Shown here: positions 36,312 through 44,442 of the stretch, piece by piece
How the letters are laid out: each line of letters begins with the position of its first letter
How positions within the stretch are numbered: position 1 is the stretch's first letter
Assembly (NCBI RefSeq): GCF_002252675.1
Contig: NZ_NQKY01000005.1
Coordinates: 106,248-170,247 of the forward strand
From: Synechococcus sp. BO 8801
GTDB lineage: Bacteria; Cyanobacteriota; Cyanobacteriia; PCC-6307; Cyanobiaceae
DNA length: 64,000 nt
Direction of reading: 5' to 3'
Notes under the pieces: generated by a model
Databases searched by the model: none
Told to the model about the DNA's origin: nothing
Seen by the model: the letters and a program-made list of their open reading frames with translations, nothing else
Translations under genes and position numbers: made by a program

Positions 36312-36800
36312 TCAGACGAGAGCGCTGATGGCGTAGTCGATGTAGTTGTTGGCGATGACGCCGGCATCGCCGGAGACGCCGTGGTTGGCCTTGATGTAGG
36401 TCAGGGCTTCGACGTACCAGGAGGGGGAGAGCTCGAAGGTGCGGTTGATCTCGTCGAGACCAGCGACCAGGTACTCATCCATGGGGCCGGTGCCACCGGC
36501 GACCAGGCAGTAGGTGACCATGCGGAGGTAGTAGCCGATGTCACGGGCACACTTGGCCTTGCCGCGGGCGTCGGAGGCGTAGTTGCTCCCCTGCATCTGG
36601 GTGGTGTAGGGGAACTTGTTGTAGACGGCCTGGGCGGCGCCGTTCACCAGGGAGTCGGCGTTGGCGGTGAGGGCCTTGGCAGCTTCCAGGGCGTTCTTGG
36701 CGCGCTCGAAGCGGCCGAAGGCGGCGTTGAGTTCGGTGTTGGACAGGAAGCGGCCCTGGGAATCAGCGGCTGCGACGGCCTCGGTGAGGGGAGTCTTCAT
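36312..36800 (-). CDS. cpcA: phycocyanin alpha subunit, copy 2
   Basis: Encodes a 162-residue protein identical to copy 1, with the same Cys-84 site. Only three synonymous differences to copy 1 were found by eye (near 36394, 36430 and 36732). It follows cpcB2 by the same 60 bp spacer. Confidence 0.97.
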   Translation of the reverse strand: MKTPLTEAVAAADSQGRFLSNTELNAAFGRFERAKNALEAAKALTANADSLVNGAAQAVYNKFPYTTQMQGSNYASDARGKAKCARDIGYYLRMVTYCLVAGGTGPMDEYLVAGLDEINRTFELSPSWYVEALTYIKANHGVSGDAGVIANNYIDYAISALV

Positions 36801-36860
36801 GGGGAGGGTGTTAAGGAGAAGGTGAACCGAAAGATGAGGCGACGATCAGTCGACGACTGA

Positions 36861-37379
36861 TCAGGCGACAGCAGCGGCTGCGCGATCGAAGTAGGTGCCG
36901 ATTTCGGACATCAGGGAGGAGCAGTCGCCCTGGGTGATGCCGTTGCGATCGTTGGCGATGGCGATGGCTGCGTCCTTCATCTTGCGGATGCCTTCGGCGA
37001 CGGAAGCGCCGGGCACGCCGAGGGCCAGGTAGGTCTCGCGGAGGCCGTTGAGGCAGCGATCTTCCAGGACGGAAGCGTCACCGGTGAAGACGGCGTAGGT
37101 GACGTAGCGGAGAACGATCTCCATGTCGCGCAGGCAGGCAGCCATGCGGCGATGGGTGTAGGCGTTGCCGCCGGGGGCGATCAGGGCGGGCTGCTGATCG
37201 AACAGATCGCGGGCCGCGTTGGTGACGATCTTGGAAGCGTTGGAGGTGATGCGGTTCACGGCATCCATGCGCTTGAAGCTGTCAGCGACGACGCCGGAAA
37301 GGGCATCGATCTGACCAGCGTTGAGGAATTCGCCGCGGGCATCAGCCTGAGCAACGACCTTGGTGAAGGCGTCGAACAT
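36861..37379 (-). CDS. cpcB: phycocyanin beta subunit, copy 2
   Basis: Encodes a 172-residue protein identical to copy 1, and appears identical at nucleotide level over the whole gene. The ribosome binding site region (AACAGGAGCTAACTCA before ATG) is shared too. Beyond about 60 bases upstream the sequence differs from copy 1, so promoter control may differ. Confidence 0.97.
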   Translation of the reverse strand: MFDAFTKVVAQADARGEFLNAGQIDALSGVVADSFKRMDAVNRITSNASKIVTNAARDLFDQQPALIAPGGNAYTHRRMAACLRDMEIVLRYVTYAVFTGDASVLEDRCLNGLRETYLALGVPGASVAEGIRKMKDAAIAIANDRNGITQGDCSSLMSEIGTYFDRAAAAVA

Positions 37380-37703
37380 TGAGTTAGCTCCTGTTCTCGA
37401 CGTCGAACGTCGGGATTGGGTGGGTAAGGGGGTCGAGTCTGGAGCGTCAGTCCGGGGGGAGGGCTGACGTCGACTGCGTCGTTGCTTTCGATGATCGCCT
37501 GGCCAGGGCCGGGCATCGCTCCGAAAGACCTACCTATTGTTGGGGAAGGCGTCCGGTGGATGGGGGTGCCTTAATAAATGGTCACCACCGCCTGGATCCA
37601 AACGGCCGCAATGGTTCTGGCCATCTGGCCGGCCGCTGGGGTTCAGCCTGGACGGTTCATCCAGCGGATGGGTGTAAGGCCCGGTGTCCCGAGCCTCGAA
37701 TCC
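37380..37703 (-). other. upstream region of cpcB2
   Basis: About 320 bp without a gene. The 60 bases next to cpcB2 match copy 1; the rest is unique. A candidate -10 ACAATA lies at 37535-37540, about 156 bases before the start, implying a longer leader than copy 1 if used. Several short open frames here lack coding character. Confidence 0.4.
37535..37540 (-). promoter_or_regulatory. candidate -10 element of cpcB2A2
   Basis: ACAATA on the minus strand in a local AT-rich patch, similar to the one of copy 1 but in different flanking sequence. No convincing -35 hexamer; prediction only. Confidence 0.3.
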
Positions 37704-37765
37704 GGCCCATGCACCCGGCCCATGCACCCGGCCCATGAACAGGGGCCCATGAAAAAGGGCCCATG
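37704..37765. repeat. five-fold short tandem repeat of GGCCCATG
   Basis: GGCCCATG occurs at 37704, 37717, 37730, 37744 and 37758, with 13, 13, 14 and 14 bp periods. The spacers are of two kinds: CACCC-type in the first units and AAAAAG-type in the last. The array abuts the cpcD terminator and its last two units repeat the A-run plus GGGCCC part of that terminator. Confidence 0.9.
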
Positions 37766-37792
37766 AAAAAGGGCCCCCTCGGAGGGGGCCCC
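37766..37792 (-). terminator. intrinsic terminator after cpcD
   Basis: On the minus strand a GGGGCCCCCTCC/GGGGGCCC-type stem with a tight loop is followed by five T, 38 bp after the cpcD stop. A second T5 run in the repeat array follows, possibly acting as a back-up. Confidence 0.85.
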
Positions 37793-37830
37793 ATCGAAAG
37801 GCCGAACTGTGGTCTGGTCCTGGGCTGGCC

Positions 37831-38088
37831 TCAGCCTTCGGCCTTCGCCTTGCCCTTGCGGGGGGCCGGCGCCTCGGCGCCCGTACCGCCGCCGGTCACG
37901 GAGACACTGACGATCTTGCCGCCCATGGCGTGGACGAGACGCATGGTCTCGTTCATGCGGGTGAACGGCACGTTCATGACCATGTCCGCGGTGCGGGAGT
38001 AGTCGTTGTTGTTGACGCCGGTGACGGTGAACGCCACCTGGCGGGAACTGTTGAGGCCGGTGCCTCGGGTACCTGCGGAAACCTTCAT
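37831..38088 (-). CDS. cpcD: phycobilisome small rod-capping linker
   Basis: An 85-residue CpcD-domain protein (VAFTVTGVNNNDYSRTADMVMNVPFTRMNETMRLVHAMGGKIVSV) with a short basic C-terminal tail rich in Lys, Ala and Pro. CpcD terminates rods at their distal end. ATG 38088 follows the upstream rod linker by 43 bp, so the two are probably co-transcribed and end at the terminator at 37766-37792. Confidence 0.92.
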   Translation of the reverse strand: MKVSAGTRGTGLNSSRQVAFTVTGVNNNDYSRTADMVMNVPFTRMNETMRLVHAMGGKIVSVSVTGGGTGAEAPAPRKGKAKAEG

Positions 38089-38131
38089 GGATTCGGAGGG
38101 GTAGGGGGTTAAGGCTGAACGGGAGTCCGGT

Positions 38132-38977
38132 TCAGTTGACCGGGGTGATGCTGGCGATGCGGCCGCCTTCGCGGAGGATCTGCTGCTGGGTCTGGAGCAG
38201 CTTGTTGAAGGGGATGAAGCGCACCCGGTTGCTGCGCTTGTGCAGGCGGTAGTTGTTGAAGCCGGAGATCTCGACCCGGAAGGTGCGTCCCTCTTCACCG
38301 GCGCCCACGCCCTGGCGGGTGACGCCATCGGTGGAGACCTTGCGGAAGACGCTGCCGCGAGCGTTGGGGCTCACCACCGGCATGGGGGCTTCCGCATGCA
38401 CCGAGGGGTTGAGGCGCGACTGGTTCTTGAGCAGATCGCCCCGAACCGAGGCGCCCACACCCCGGGTCAGCTGGAGCATGTAGGAGAACTGCAGGCCCTG
38501 CTGGCCGGAGGAGTAGTCCCAGCCGTGCAGGTAGGGAACCACCTCTTCGCCGAAGCGGTTCTGGTACTCGGCGCTGTCGAGGTAGGAGTCGATCTCGGCG
38601 TCGTAGCCCTGCTCCTGCAGGATCGTGAAGTGATGCAGCATCTCGGCCTTGTTCTGGGGTGCCCGGCCCAGAAGATGCTTGAAGTTCAGCTCGATGAAGC
38701 GGTAGGGGTTGCAGTTCTCGAAGAACTTGGCCTTGTAGAGCCCGCTCTTGGCCACCTGGCGCACGAACTCCCGCACGCTGAGGTAGCCGCGTTTGAAGAG
38801 GGACTCCGGACCCGAGAGCCGCTCGCTGGTCATGACGTACTGATTGCCGAGCACCTGCTTGTAGACGGCGCGGATCAGGGCGGCCTTGTCGTTTTCGGTG
38901 GCGTTCGTCCAGTTTTCCTTGTTGCGGTCGCTGGAGAAACGCTCGATGCCCAGATAGGCAGCGTTGGCAAGTGTCAT
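38132..38977 (-). CDS. cpcC: phycobilisome rod linker polypeptide 2
   Basis: A 281-residue paralogue of the linker at 35263, with the same PBS linker domain (VYKQVLGNQYVMTSERL, LNFKHLLGRAPQNKAEMLHHF) and C-terminal CpcD-like domain (FRVEISGFNNYRLHKRSNRVRFIPFNKLL). The two linkers differ mainly in the middle region (residues 180-220), which may set their position in the rod. It is the first gene of the linker-cpcD unit and is divergent from the coiled-coil gene at 39269. Confidence 0.94.
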   Translation of the reverse strand: MTLANAAYLGIERFSSDRNKENWTNATENDKAALIRAVYKQVLGNQYVMTSERLSGPESLFKRGYLSVREFVRQVAKSGLYKAKFFENCNPYRFIELNFKHLLGRAPQNKAEMLHHFTILQEQGYDAEIDSYLDSAEYQNRFGEEVVPYLHGWDYSSGQQGLQFSYMLQLTRGVGASVRGDLLKNQSRLNPSVHAEAPMPVVSPNARGSVFRKVSTDGVTRQGVGAGEEGRTFRVEISGFNNYRLHKRSNRVRFIPFNKLLQTQQQILREGGRIASITPVN

Positions 38978-39268
38978 GAGCGTGGGTGCCGGGGGAGAGG
39001 CGTTGGAGAGAAGGTCGGTGGGCAGGGCGCTTGGTCTCTGCGGATTGCAGCTGCGGATCTGCGACTGCGAATCTGCAGTGGCGGATCTGCAGAGGCCTTC
39101 GGGGACGGCTGCAGGAAACGTCCCGATCATGGGCTGCAAGGCGGATCCTATGGGCCTGTACGCTCGCCACGACAGGGTTTTCAGAATCGTTACAAATCCC
39201 CCGGCCGGGGCCACCCCTGGCGGGTCGGCCCCACGCCGATACCATCCGGCCATCATCCCGGTGCCGTC
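38978..39268. other. divergent intergenic region between rod linker 2 and the coiled-coil gene
   Basis: Some 290 bp without a gene. It holds four imperfect repeats at 39039-39090 and, on the plus strand, TTTCAGAATCGTTACAAA at 39180-39197, whose second half fits the RpaB half-site GTTACA. It should contain the promoters of both divergent genes. Confidence 0.4.
39039..39090. repeat. four imperfect 12 bp repeats (CTGCGGATCTGC)
   Basis: Units start at 39039 (CTGCGGATTGCA), 39051 (CTGCGGATCTGC), 39065 (CTGCGAATCTGC) and 39079 (TGGCGGATCTGC), spaced 12, 14 and 14 bp. They lie 60-110 bp upstream of rod linker 2. Confidence 0.75.
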
Positions 39269-39697
39269 ATGGCTTCTGTTGTGTCCCCATCCGAGGACTC
39301 CTCCCTCCGGTTGGCCGATCAGCTGCAGGTGTTGTCCCAGGTGGCCGAAGCGCTCACCTACCGCCTGCTGGAGCTCGAGGAACGGCTCGGGGGCCACGAG
39401 GATCGCATCGGTGCGCGGTTGGAGGAGGTCGCCGACCTCGAGGCCACCCATGGGGCCGCCATGGACGAGCGCCTGGGGGACACCGAAGAGCGCCTGGCCA
39501 GGATCGAGGCGGCCCTGCGGGGTCTGGATCGCGCCGGCACCTCCCGCCATCTGCAGGCGGTGCAGCCGCCGGCGCTGCAGCAGGAGCCGCCGGCCTCCCT
39601 GCCGGTGGCGGAATCCTTCGATCTGGGCCAGGAGGAGATCGATCCCTTTCTGGACGAGGGGGAGCAGCCCTTCATGGACGAGCTGATCGCCGGCTGA
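39269..39697 (+). CDS. coiled-coil hypothetical protein of the phycobilisome locus
   Basis: A 142-residue acidic protein. Residues 10-90 form a long predicted helix with heptad-like leucines (LADQLQVLSQVAEALTYRLLELEERL, then RLEEVADLEATHGAAMDERLGDTEERLARIEAALR). The C-terminus is proline-rich then acidic (EEIDPFLDEGEQPFMDELIAG). No catalytic motif and no membrane segment. It is the only plus-strand gene in the locus. Function unknown; position suggests a link to phycobilisome assembly or regulation. Confidence 0.75.
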   Translation: MASVVSPSEDSSLRLADQLQVLSQVAEALTYRLLELEERLGGHEDRIGARLEEVADLEATHGAAMDERLGDTEERLARIEAALRGLDRAGTSRHLQAVQPPALQQEPPASLPVAESFDLGQEEIDPFLDEGEQPFMDELIAG

Positions 39698-39713
39698 ACG
39701 GGCCCCTGCCCGA

Positions 39714-40307
39714 TCAGATCTCCAGCCAGGCGGCGGGCAGTTCGCCGCGGTAGTCGTCGGTGCGTTCGAATTCGAAGGGGCCGGCCAGGGATCCCCAGAG
39801 CTGCTCATGGGTGGCCGGGTCGTGGCCCCGGTCGATGGTGCGCATGCCCCGGGAATCGATCTCGAAGCTGCTGACCAGGTAGGCGAGGCTTCCCTTGCGC
39901 TCCACGAGGCAGCGGCACCCGGGTTCCACCTCGCCGGCGAACCCCTCGCCCACCTCCCGCACCACGTAGGTGCAGCCCTCGAGGGGCAGGAGGTCGCTCT
40001 CCGCGATGCTGCGGCGTCGCTCTTCATCCTCGATGGCGCCCCAGAAACGCTGCTCGTCCTGGAGGGCCTGGTTGTGGATGATCAGGTCGCCGTCGCGGCG
40101 CTCGGCCCGCAGCACCCGGATCCTGTAGGGCGTGCCGGGTGAGATGGCGTAGGACTGCTCCAGCAGCAGCGAGCCCGGGGCCAGGTGGGGCAAGGGCCGG
40201 AACTTGACCAGGATGTGGGCGTAGATGGGCGGATTGTCGAAGGCCTGGCTCTGGTTGCTGAAGCCACCGCTCAGGAGCTGGAGAAGGCGGGCGAGGGAGC
40301 TGCTCAT
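39714..40307 (-). CDS. cpcT: phycobiliprotein chromophore lyase CpcT
   Basis: A 197-residue CpcT/CpeT family protein (LLSGGFSNQSQAFDNPPIYAHILVKFRPL, LLEQSYAISPGTPYRIRVLR, GCRCLVERKGSLAYLVSSFEID, GRDPATHEQLWGSLAGPFEFERT-like end). In the family CpcT attaches phycocyanobilin to the second beta-subunit cysteine (Cys-153). ATG 40307 is preferred to a GTG three codons upstream. Converges on the coiled-coil gene, 16 bp apart. Confidence 0.92.
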   Translation of the reverse strand: MSSSLARLLQLLSGGFSNQSQAFDNPPIYAHILVKFRPLPHLAPGSLLLEQSYAISPGTPYRIRVLRAERRDGDLIIHNQALQDEQRFWGAIEDEERRRSIAESDLLPLEGCTYVVREVGEGFAGEVEPGCRCLVERKGSLAYLVSSFEIDSRGMRTIDRGHDPATHEQLWGSLAGPFEFERTDDYRGELPAAWLEI

Positions 40308-40316
40308 GGGCGCCAC

Positions 40317-40550
40317 CTAAAGGTCGAGGAGGCGGATCCTGAAGGCCCCCACCTGGCGGGCCATGGCCGGATCAGCTTCGGCGAACGGGTGGCCAGCCAC
40401 CCGGCCGAGGATCGCCTCGAGCTTTTCGGCGGTCGAGAGCCCGTGGGAGGGATCCTGTCGACTGTGCTCCTGCCAGGCCTCATCGAACGCCTGGGCGAAG
40501 CTGTCGGCGTTGTTGAAGATCTGGCTGGAGGTCGAGGGCTGATGGGGCAT
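40317..40550 (-). CDS. small hypothetical protein upstream of cpcT
   Basis: A 77-residue protein (ATG 40550) with segments such as FNNADSFAQAFDEAWQEHS and EAILGRVAGHPFAEADPAMARQVGAFRIRLLDL. It is mostly helical, with no known motif. The stop is nine bases before the cpcT start, so it is likely co-transcribed with that lyase, downstream of tRNA-Phe. An in-frame start at 40577 would nearly touch the tRNA. Confidence 0.6.
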   Translation of the reverse strand: MPHQPSTSSQIFNNADSFAQAFDEAWQEHSRQDPSHGLSTAEKLEAILGRVAGHPFAEADPAMARQVGAFRIRLLDL

Positions 40551-40581
40551 GGTGATGGGCTGCAGAGCAGTCCGCACGCAA

Positions 40582-40654
40582 TGCCAGGACCCAGATTTGA
40601 ACTGGGGACACGGCGATTTTCAATCGCCTGCTCTACCAACTGAGCTATCCCGGC
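40582..40654 (-). tRNA. tRNA-Phe (anticodon GAA)
   Basis: A 73-base cloverleaf on the minus strand: acceptor GCCGGGA/TCCTGGC with one G-U pair, D arm GCTC/GAGC, anticodon arm GGCGA/TCGCC with loop TTGAAAA, T loop TTCAAAT. Anticodon GAA reads phenylalanine codons. Confidence 0.96.
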
Positions 40655-40684
40655 CCGTCGCCGAAGCGACGATGGGATCTTAGA

Positions 40685-41374
40685 TCACGGCCCGCTGGGG
40701 GGGCGGCCCGTCCGGGTGCGCCCCCGGGGCGTACGGGCCAGGCAGAGGAGTCCCACCACCTGCCAGCCGAGGGTCTCCAGGGCTGTGGCGGCGCTGCAGC
40801 CGGTGGCCCCGCTGGTGAGGATGTCGTCGACGATCAGGACCGGCCGGCCCAGGGCTTCGCCGAGGCGGGGGCCCCGGCGACAGCGGAAGGCCCCCTCCTG
40901 GTTGGCCAGGCGCAGGGTCCTGCCGAGGTGGTGCTGGCCCAGCACGGGCCGTGACCGCTCCAGCAGATCGGCGCGGCGATAGCCCAGCTGGCGGACGAGC
41001 TCCTGGCAGACCAGCGCCGGCAGGGGATTGCCCTGCCGTTTCCAGCTCGGCACGGGCACCATCAGCGGCCGCTGCCGCCACTGGGGCAATCCCTCCGCCA
41101 GCACCTTCACGAGGGCGCCGACCCCGGCGGGCTCAGGCCGCTGCCGCAGCCCGAGCAGCAACCGCCGCAGCTCGCCGTCGTAGGCCCCGGCCGCCCACCA
41201 GAGCAGGGGCTCGTTGCCCCACAGGGCCCCGGCCGGCAGGGGCAGGCGGCGGCGGCAGTCCGGGCAGGCCGCTCCGGCCCCGTGCTGCGGCGGTTGCAGG
41301 CCACGGCACAGGGGGCAGGGGGTGGCGGCGAACCAGTCGAGCGGAAGCCGGCTCAGGCGTGCGAGAAGGGTCAG
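40685..41374 (-). CDS. comF: ComF family phosphoribosyltransferase-like protein, unusual start
   Basis: The C-terminal part is a PRTase domain with the PRPP loop VLIVDDILTSGATG, as in ComF proteins linked to DNA uptake. Upstream in the same frame is the expected zinc-finger part (PCPLC then CPDC spacing) and WWAAGAYDGELRRLLLGLR. The first ATG/GTG/TTG codon is a TTG at 41161, which would remove the zinc finger; the open frame reaches back to the stop codon of the preceding DUF2470 gene at 41411 with none of these codons. CTG 41374 (229 residues) is proposed. Gene identity is firm, start uncertain. Confidence 0.75.
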   Translation of the reverse strand: MTLLARLSRLPLDWFAATPCPLCRGLQPPQHGAGAACPDCRRRLPLPAGALWGNEPLLWWAAGAYDGELRRLLLGLRQRPEPAGVGALVKVLAEGLPQWRQRPLMVPVPSWKRQGNPLPALVCQELVRQLGYRRADLLERSRPVLGQHHLGRTLRLANQEGAFRCRRGPRLGEALGRPVLIVDDILTSGATGCSAATALETLGWQVVGLLCLARTPRGRTRTGRPPSGP

Positions 41375-41410
41375 GGGTCCGGCGCCGCCGGCGGCGGCGC
41401 AGTCGCTGCT

Positions 41411-41683
41411 TCAAGCCTTCCCGGGGAGCGACCGCAGCATGGCCACCAGGGTGCGGTGGGCGTCCTCGCTGTCAGTGAGGGCGTGGTCGAAGGGCACCTC
41501 CACCCGGGTGCCGTCCACTTCCAGGCGCATCGCCTCGGGCTCCACGGCCACCATCCGGGCCTCACTGGCCTCGGTGCAGCCGCCGTAGTGGCGGGCGTAG
41601 GCCAGGACGGCCTCGGCGTGGTCGTCGTTCATGTGCTTGCAGATGCGGTCGCTCACTGCAGCAGTGAGGGGATCGGCGGCCAT
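41411..41683 (-). CDS. DUF2470 domain protein (HugZ C-terminal-like)
   Basis: A 90-residue protein with the DUF2470 signature ICKHMNDDHAEAVLAYARHYGG, the fold found at the C-terminus of HugZ-type haem-binding proteins and of chloroplast GluTR-binding proteins. On its own it may bind haem or regulate tetrapyrrole enzymes; this is inference from the family. Its TGA is in the same frame as the comF sequence that follows. Confidence 0.85.
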   Translation of the reverse strand: MAADPLTAAVSDRICKHMNDDHAEAVLAYARHYGGCTEASEARMVAVEPEAMRLEVDGTRVEVPFDHALTDSEDAHRTLVAMLRSLPGKA

Positions 41684-41713
41684 GGGTTCAGGTCGGTTGG
41701 GGGAATTCTGGGA

Positions 41714-41833
41714 TCAGGCGCCGGCGAACCGCTGCCAAAGCAGCAGACCCAGCCGCACGCCGCTGAAGCCCACATAGCCGGCCAGCACGACGAACAGGGC
41801 CATGGCGAGGATCGATTTGAGACGTTCGTTCAT
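41714..41833 (-). CDS. 39-residue single-span membrane protein
   Basis: [20 protein letters not shown] at the start continues to VRLGLLLWQRFAGA, giving one transmembrane helix between basic ends. The start ATG at 41833 overlaps the stop of the FGGY kinase gene by four bases, a translational-coupling arrangement that supports it as a real gene. Function unknown. Confidence 0.6.
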   Translation of the reverse strand: MNERLKSILAMALFVVLAGYVGFSGVRLGLLLWQRFAGA

Positions 41834-43179
41834 GGCCGGGGCGAGACGGATTCGGCCCCCATCCTGGAGCTGGCCCGCGCCAGCAGGGCCATGCCCAGGG
41901 CCGCCGTGCGTTTCGGTCGGTTCAGCACCGGGATCCCCAGGGCGCGCGTCCGCAGGGCCCGCCACTGGCTGTTGCGGGCGCCGCCGCCGACGCTGATCAC
42001 CCGCCGCAGGGCCGGGGCCCCCAGCTCCCGCAGCCGCCGCCAGCCCGTCACCTCGATGGCGGTGAGACCCTCCAGCAGGGCCTGGAGATAGCGGGCATCA
42101 CTGGCGGGCCTCGGCTCCAGGATCGGCTCCAGCGCCGGGTCGTCCACCGGGAAGCGCTCGCCCCGGCGGCTCAGGGGCTGAAGGGCCAGCCCCGTGGGAC
42201 GATCCGGCGTGATCTGGCGGCTCAGTTCGGCGATCTGGGCGTCGTCGAAGAAGCGGCGCAGGATGCCGGCGCCTGCGTTGGAGGCTCCCCCCGCCAGCCA
42301 GCGGCCGCCCACCCGGTGGTTGCTGAGCCCGGCCCCGGCCAGGGGGGCGTCCACGAACTGCTTCAGCACCAGGGTGGTGCCCAGCACGGTGATGCCATCG
42401 CCCTCCTGGGGATCGGCGGCCAGCACCGCGGCGTTGGCATCGGTGCTGCCGGCCACCACCTGGCAGTCAGCCGGCAGGCCCAGGCAGGCCGCCGCCGGCG
42501 GAGCCAGCCGCCCCAGGCGGCTGCCGCTGCTGCGGATCCCCGGCAGGGCACCGGCACCCAGGCCTTCGGCCACCCCCGCGAGCCAGCGGCCCTGCTGCAG
42601 GTCCCAGCCCAGCCGCACGTTGTTGCCCTCCTCGCCCCAGCGCCAGTCGTCCAGCAGCCAGCCCATCAGCCAGTCGGCCTGGTGGCGCAGCAGCAGGCCT
42701 TGGGCGAGGCCCGTCTCCCGGGCCAGGGACTGCAGACGCAGGGCCCGGGCCAGGCTGCCGCTGCTGCTGGCGGCGGGATGGTCGGCCCACGCCCCGCTCT
42801 CCGCGTCCCACGCCCCTTTCCCCGCGGCCAGCAGGGTGGCGATGGCCCCGGCCTGCTCCGGACAGGCCTGGTGGTAGGGGAGGGCGTCCGCCAGGGGCGG
42901 CGGCAGTAGGCGGCCTCCTGGACCGCAGGCCAGGAGCGTGCCGGAGGTGCCATCGATGGCGACGGCCGCCACCCGCCGGCGGACCTCCTCGGGCACGGCC
43001 GCCAGCAGATCGATCAGGCCCTGCCGCCAGGCCTCGGGATCCTCGAAGCGGCCCGGGTAGGGGGACTGCCGCTCCAGAACGGGGCTGGCGGGGTCCCCGT
43101 CGGGAGCGCCGGCCTCGGCCAGAACGGCCAGGCGCAGGCCGCTGCTGCCGAGGTCAACCCCCAGATACAGCGCTGACAC
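41830..43179 (-). CDS. FGGY family carbohydrate kinase
   Basis: A 449-residue sugar kinase with the two ASKHA domains. The N-terminus has [17 protein letters not shown] (phosphate 1), GTSGTLLAC follows, then [27 protein letters not shown] and [16 protein letters not shown] near the end. The cyanobacterial relatives are annotated as xylulose or ribulose kinases; the actual sugar is not certain. GTG 43179 is the start and lies inside metK by 26 bp, so the two are probably coupled. Confidence 0.85.
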   Translation of the reverse strand: MSALYLGVDLGSSGLRLAVLAEAGAPDGDPASPVLERQSPYPGRFEDPEAWRQGLIDLLAAVPEEVRRRVAAVAIDGTSGTLLACGPGGRLLPPPLADALPYHQACPEQAGAIATLLAAGKGAWDAESGAWADHPAASSSGSLARALRLQSLARETGLAQGLLLRHQADWLMGWLLDDWRWGEEGNNVRLGWDLQQGRWLAGVAEGLGAGALPGIRSSGSRLGRLAPPAAACLGLPADCQVVAGSTDANAAVLAADPQEGDGITVLGTTLVLKQFVDAPLAGAGLSNHRVGGRWLAGGASNAGAGILRRFFDDAQIAELSRQITPDRPTGLALQPLSRRGERFPVDDPALEPILEPRPASDARYLQALLEGLTAIEVTGWRRLRELGAPALRRVISVGGGARNSQWRALRTRALGIPVLNRPKRTAALGMALLARASSRMGAESVSPRP

Positions 43180-44413
43180 GGCTCGCCGTGGCCTGCTTCA
43201 GGGTGGCGGCGATGGCGGTCACGTCCTCCCAGGGGAGGTCGAGGTCCTTGCGGCCGAAGTGGCCGTAGGCGGCGACGTCCTGGTAGAAGCGTCCGCCCCG
43301 CTGCTGGGGCAGTTCCCGCAGGCCGAAGGCTTCGATGATGGCGCCGGGGCGCAGGTCGAAGTGCTCCTGCACCAGGGCGGTGAGGTCGGCGTTGCTGAGG
43401 GCGCCGGTGCCGAAGCTCTCCACCAGGATGCTCACGGGCCGGGCCACGCCGATGGCGTAGCTGAGCTGCACCTCGGCCTTGTGGGCCAGGCCGGAAGCCA
43501 CCAGGGCCTTGGCCACGTAGCGGGCGGCGTAGGCGGCGGAGCGGTCCACCTTGGTGGGGTCCTTGCCCGAGAAGGCGCCGCCACCGTGGCGGGCATAGCC
43601 GCCGTAGGTGTCGACGATGATCTTGCGGCCCGTCAGCCCCGCGTCGCCCTGGGGGCCGCCCACCACGAACTTGCCGGTGGGGTTGACGTAGAAGCGCGTG
43701 CCCTCCGTGGTGGGCTTGAGGGGCAGATCGGCCGTGGCGGGCAGCACCACGTGGGACCAGAGGTCCTCCCTGATGCGTTGCTGCACCGCCTTCTCGTCGC
43801 TGATGCCCTCCACTTCGGCGGTGTGCTGGGTGGAGATCAGGATCGTGTCGATCGCCACGGGGCGGTCGTTCTCGTACACCACGCTCACCTGGGTCTTGCC
43901 GTCCGGGAGCAGGTAGCCGAGGCTGCCGTCATGGCGCACCTGGGCCAGCCGCAGTGCCAGCCGGTGGGCCAGGCTGATCGGCAGCGGCATCAGCTCCGGC
44001 GTCTCGTCGCAGGCGTAGCCGAACATGATGCCCTGGTCGCCGGCCCCCACCTTGTCGAGGGGGTCGCCGTCGTGGTCGTCAGCCTCATCCACACCCTGGG
44101 CGATGTCGGGCGACTGCTGATCGAGGGCGATGAGCACGGCGCAGCTGCGGGCATCGAAGCCGCCGGCACGGGCGCCGCTGTAGCCGATCTTCTCGATCAC
44201 GCCCCGCACCAGGGTGTTGAAGTCGACGCGGGCGTTGGTGGTGACTTCCCCCGTGATCAGGCAGAGGCCGGTGTTCACCACGGTCTCGCAGGCCACCCGG
44301 CTGGAGGGATCCTGGGCCAGCAGCGCGTCGAGCACGGCGTCGCTCACCTGGTCGCAGATCTTGTCGGGGTGGCCTTCCGTCACCGATTCCGAGGTGAAGA
44401 CGAAACGGCTCAT
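43154..44413 (-). CDS. metK: S-adenosylmethionine synthase
   Basis: A 419-residue methionine adenosyltransferase. Signatures include [49 protein letters not shown] and [26 protein letters not shown]. It makes SAM, the substrate of speD and of the methyltransferases in this window. No SAM riboswitch was recognised in the short upstream gap. Confidence 0.97.
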   Translation of the reverse strand: MSRFVFTSESVTEGHPDKICDQVSDAVLDALLAQDPSSRVACETVVNTGLCLITGEVTTNARVDFNTLVRGVIEKIGYSGARAGGFDARSCAVLIALDQQSPDIAQGVDEADDHDGDPLDKVGAGDQGIMFGYACDETPELMPLPISLAHRLALRLAQVRHDGSLGYLLPDGKTQVSVVYENDRPVAIDTILISTQHTAEVEGISDEKAVQQRIREDLWSHVVLPATADLPLKPTTEGTRFYVNPTGKFVVGGPQGDAGLTGRKIIVDTYGGYARHGGGAFSGKDPTKVDRSAAYAARYVAKALVASGLAHKAEVQLSYAIGVARPVSILVESFGTGALSNADLTALVQEHFDLRPGAIIEAFGLRELPQQRGGRFYQDVAAYGHFGRKDLDLPWEDVTAIAATLKQATASRVSAVSGG

Positions 44414-44442
44414 AGGGGAGTGGGGTCAGTCGATGGCTGAGC

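Larger units (their letters stand above)
36251..37440. repeat. long direct repeat copy 2 (cpcB2-cpcA2 with terminator)
   Basis: Second copy of the 1.19 kb repeat at 33783-34970, in the same orientation. The near-absence of differences, including at silent sites, points to recent duplication or ongoing gene conversion. Confidence 0.92.

Noticed and set aside
33783..37440. The cpcBA duplication as an assembly artefact
   Set aside because: The copies have different upstream and downstream flanks, different T-run lengths and several point differences.
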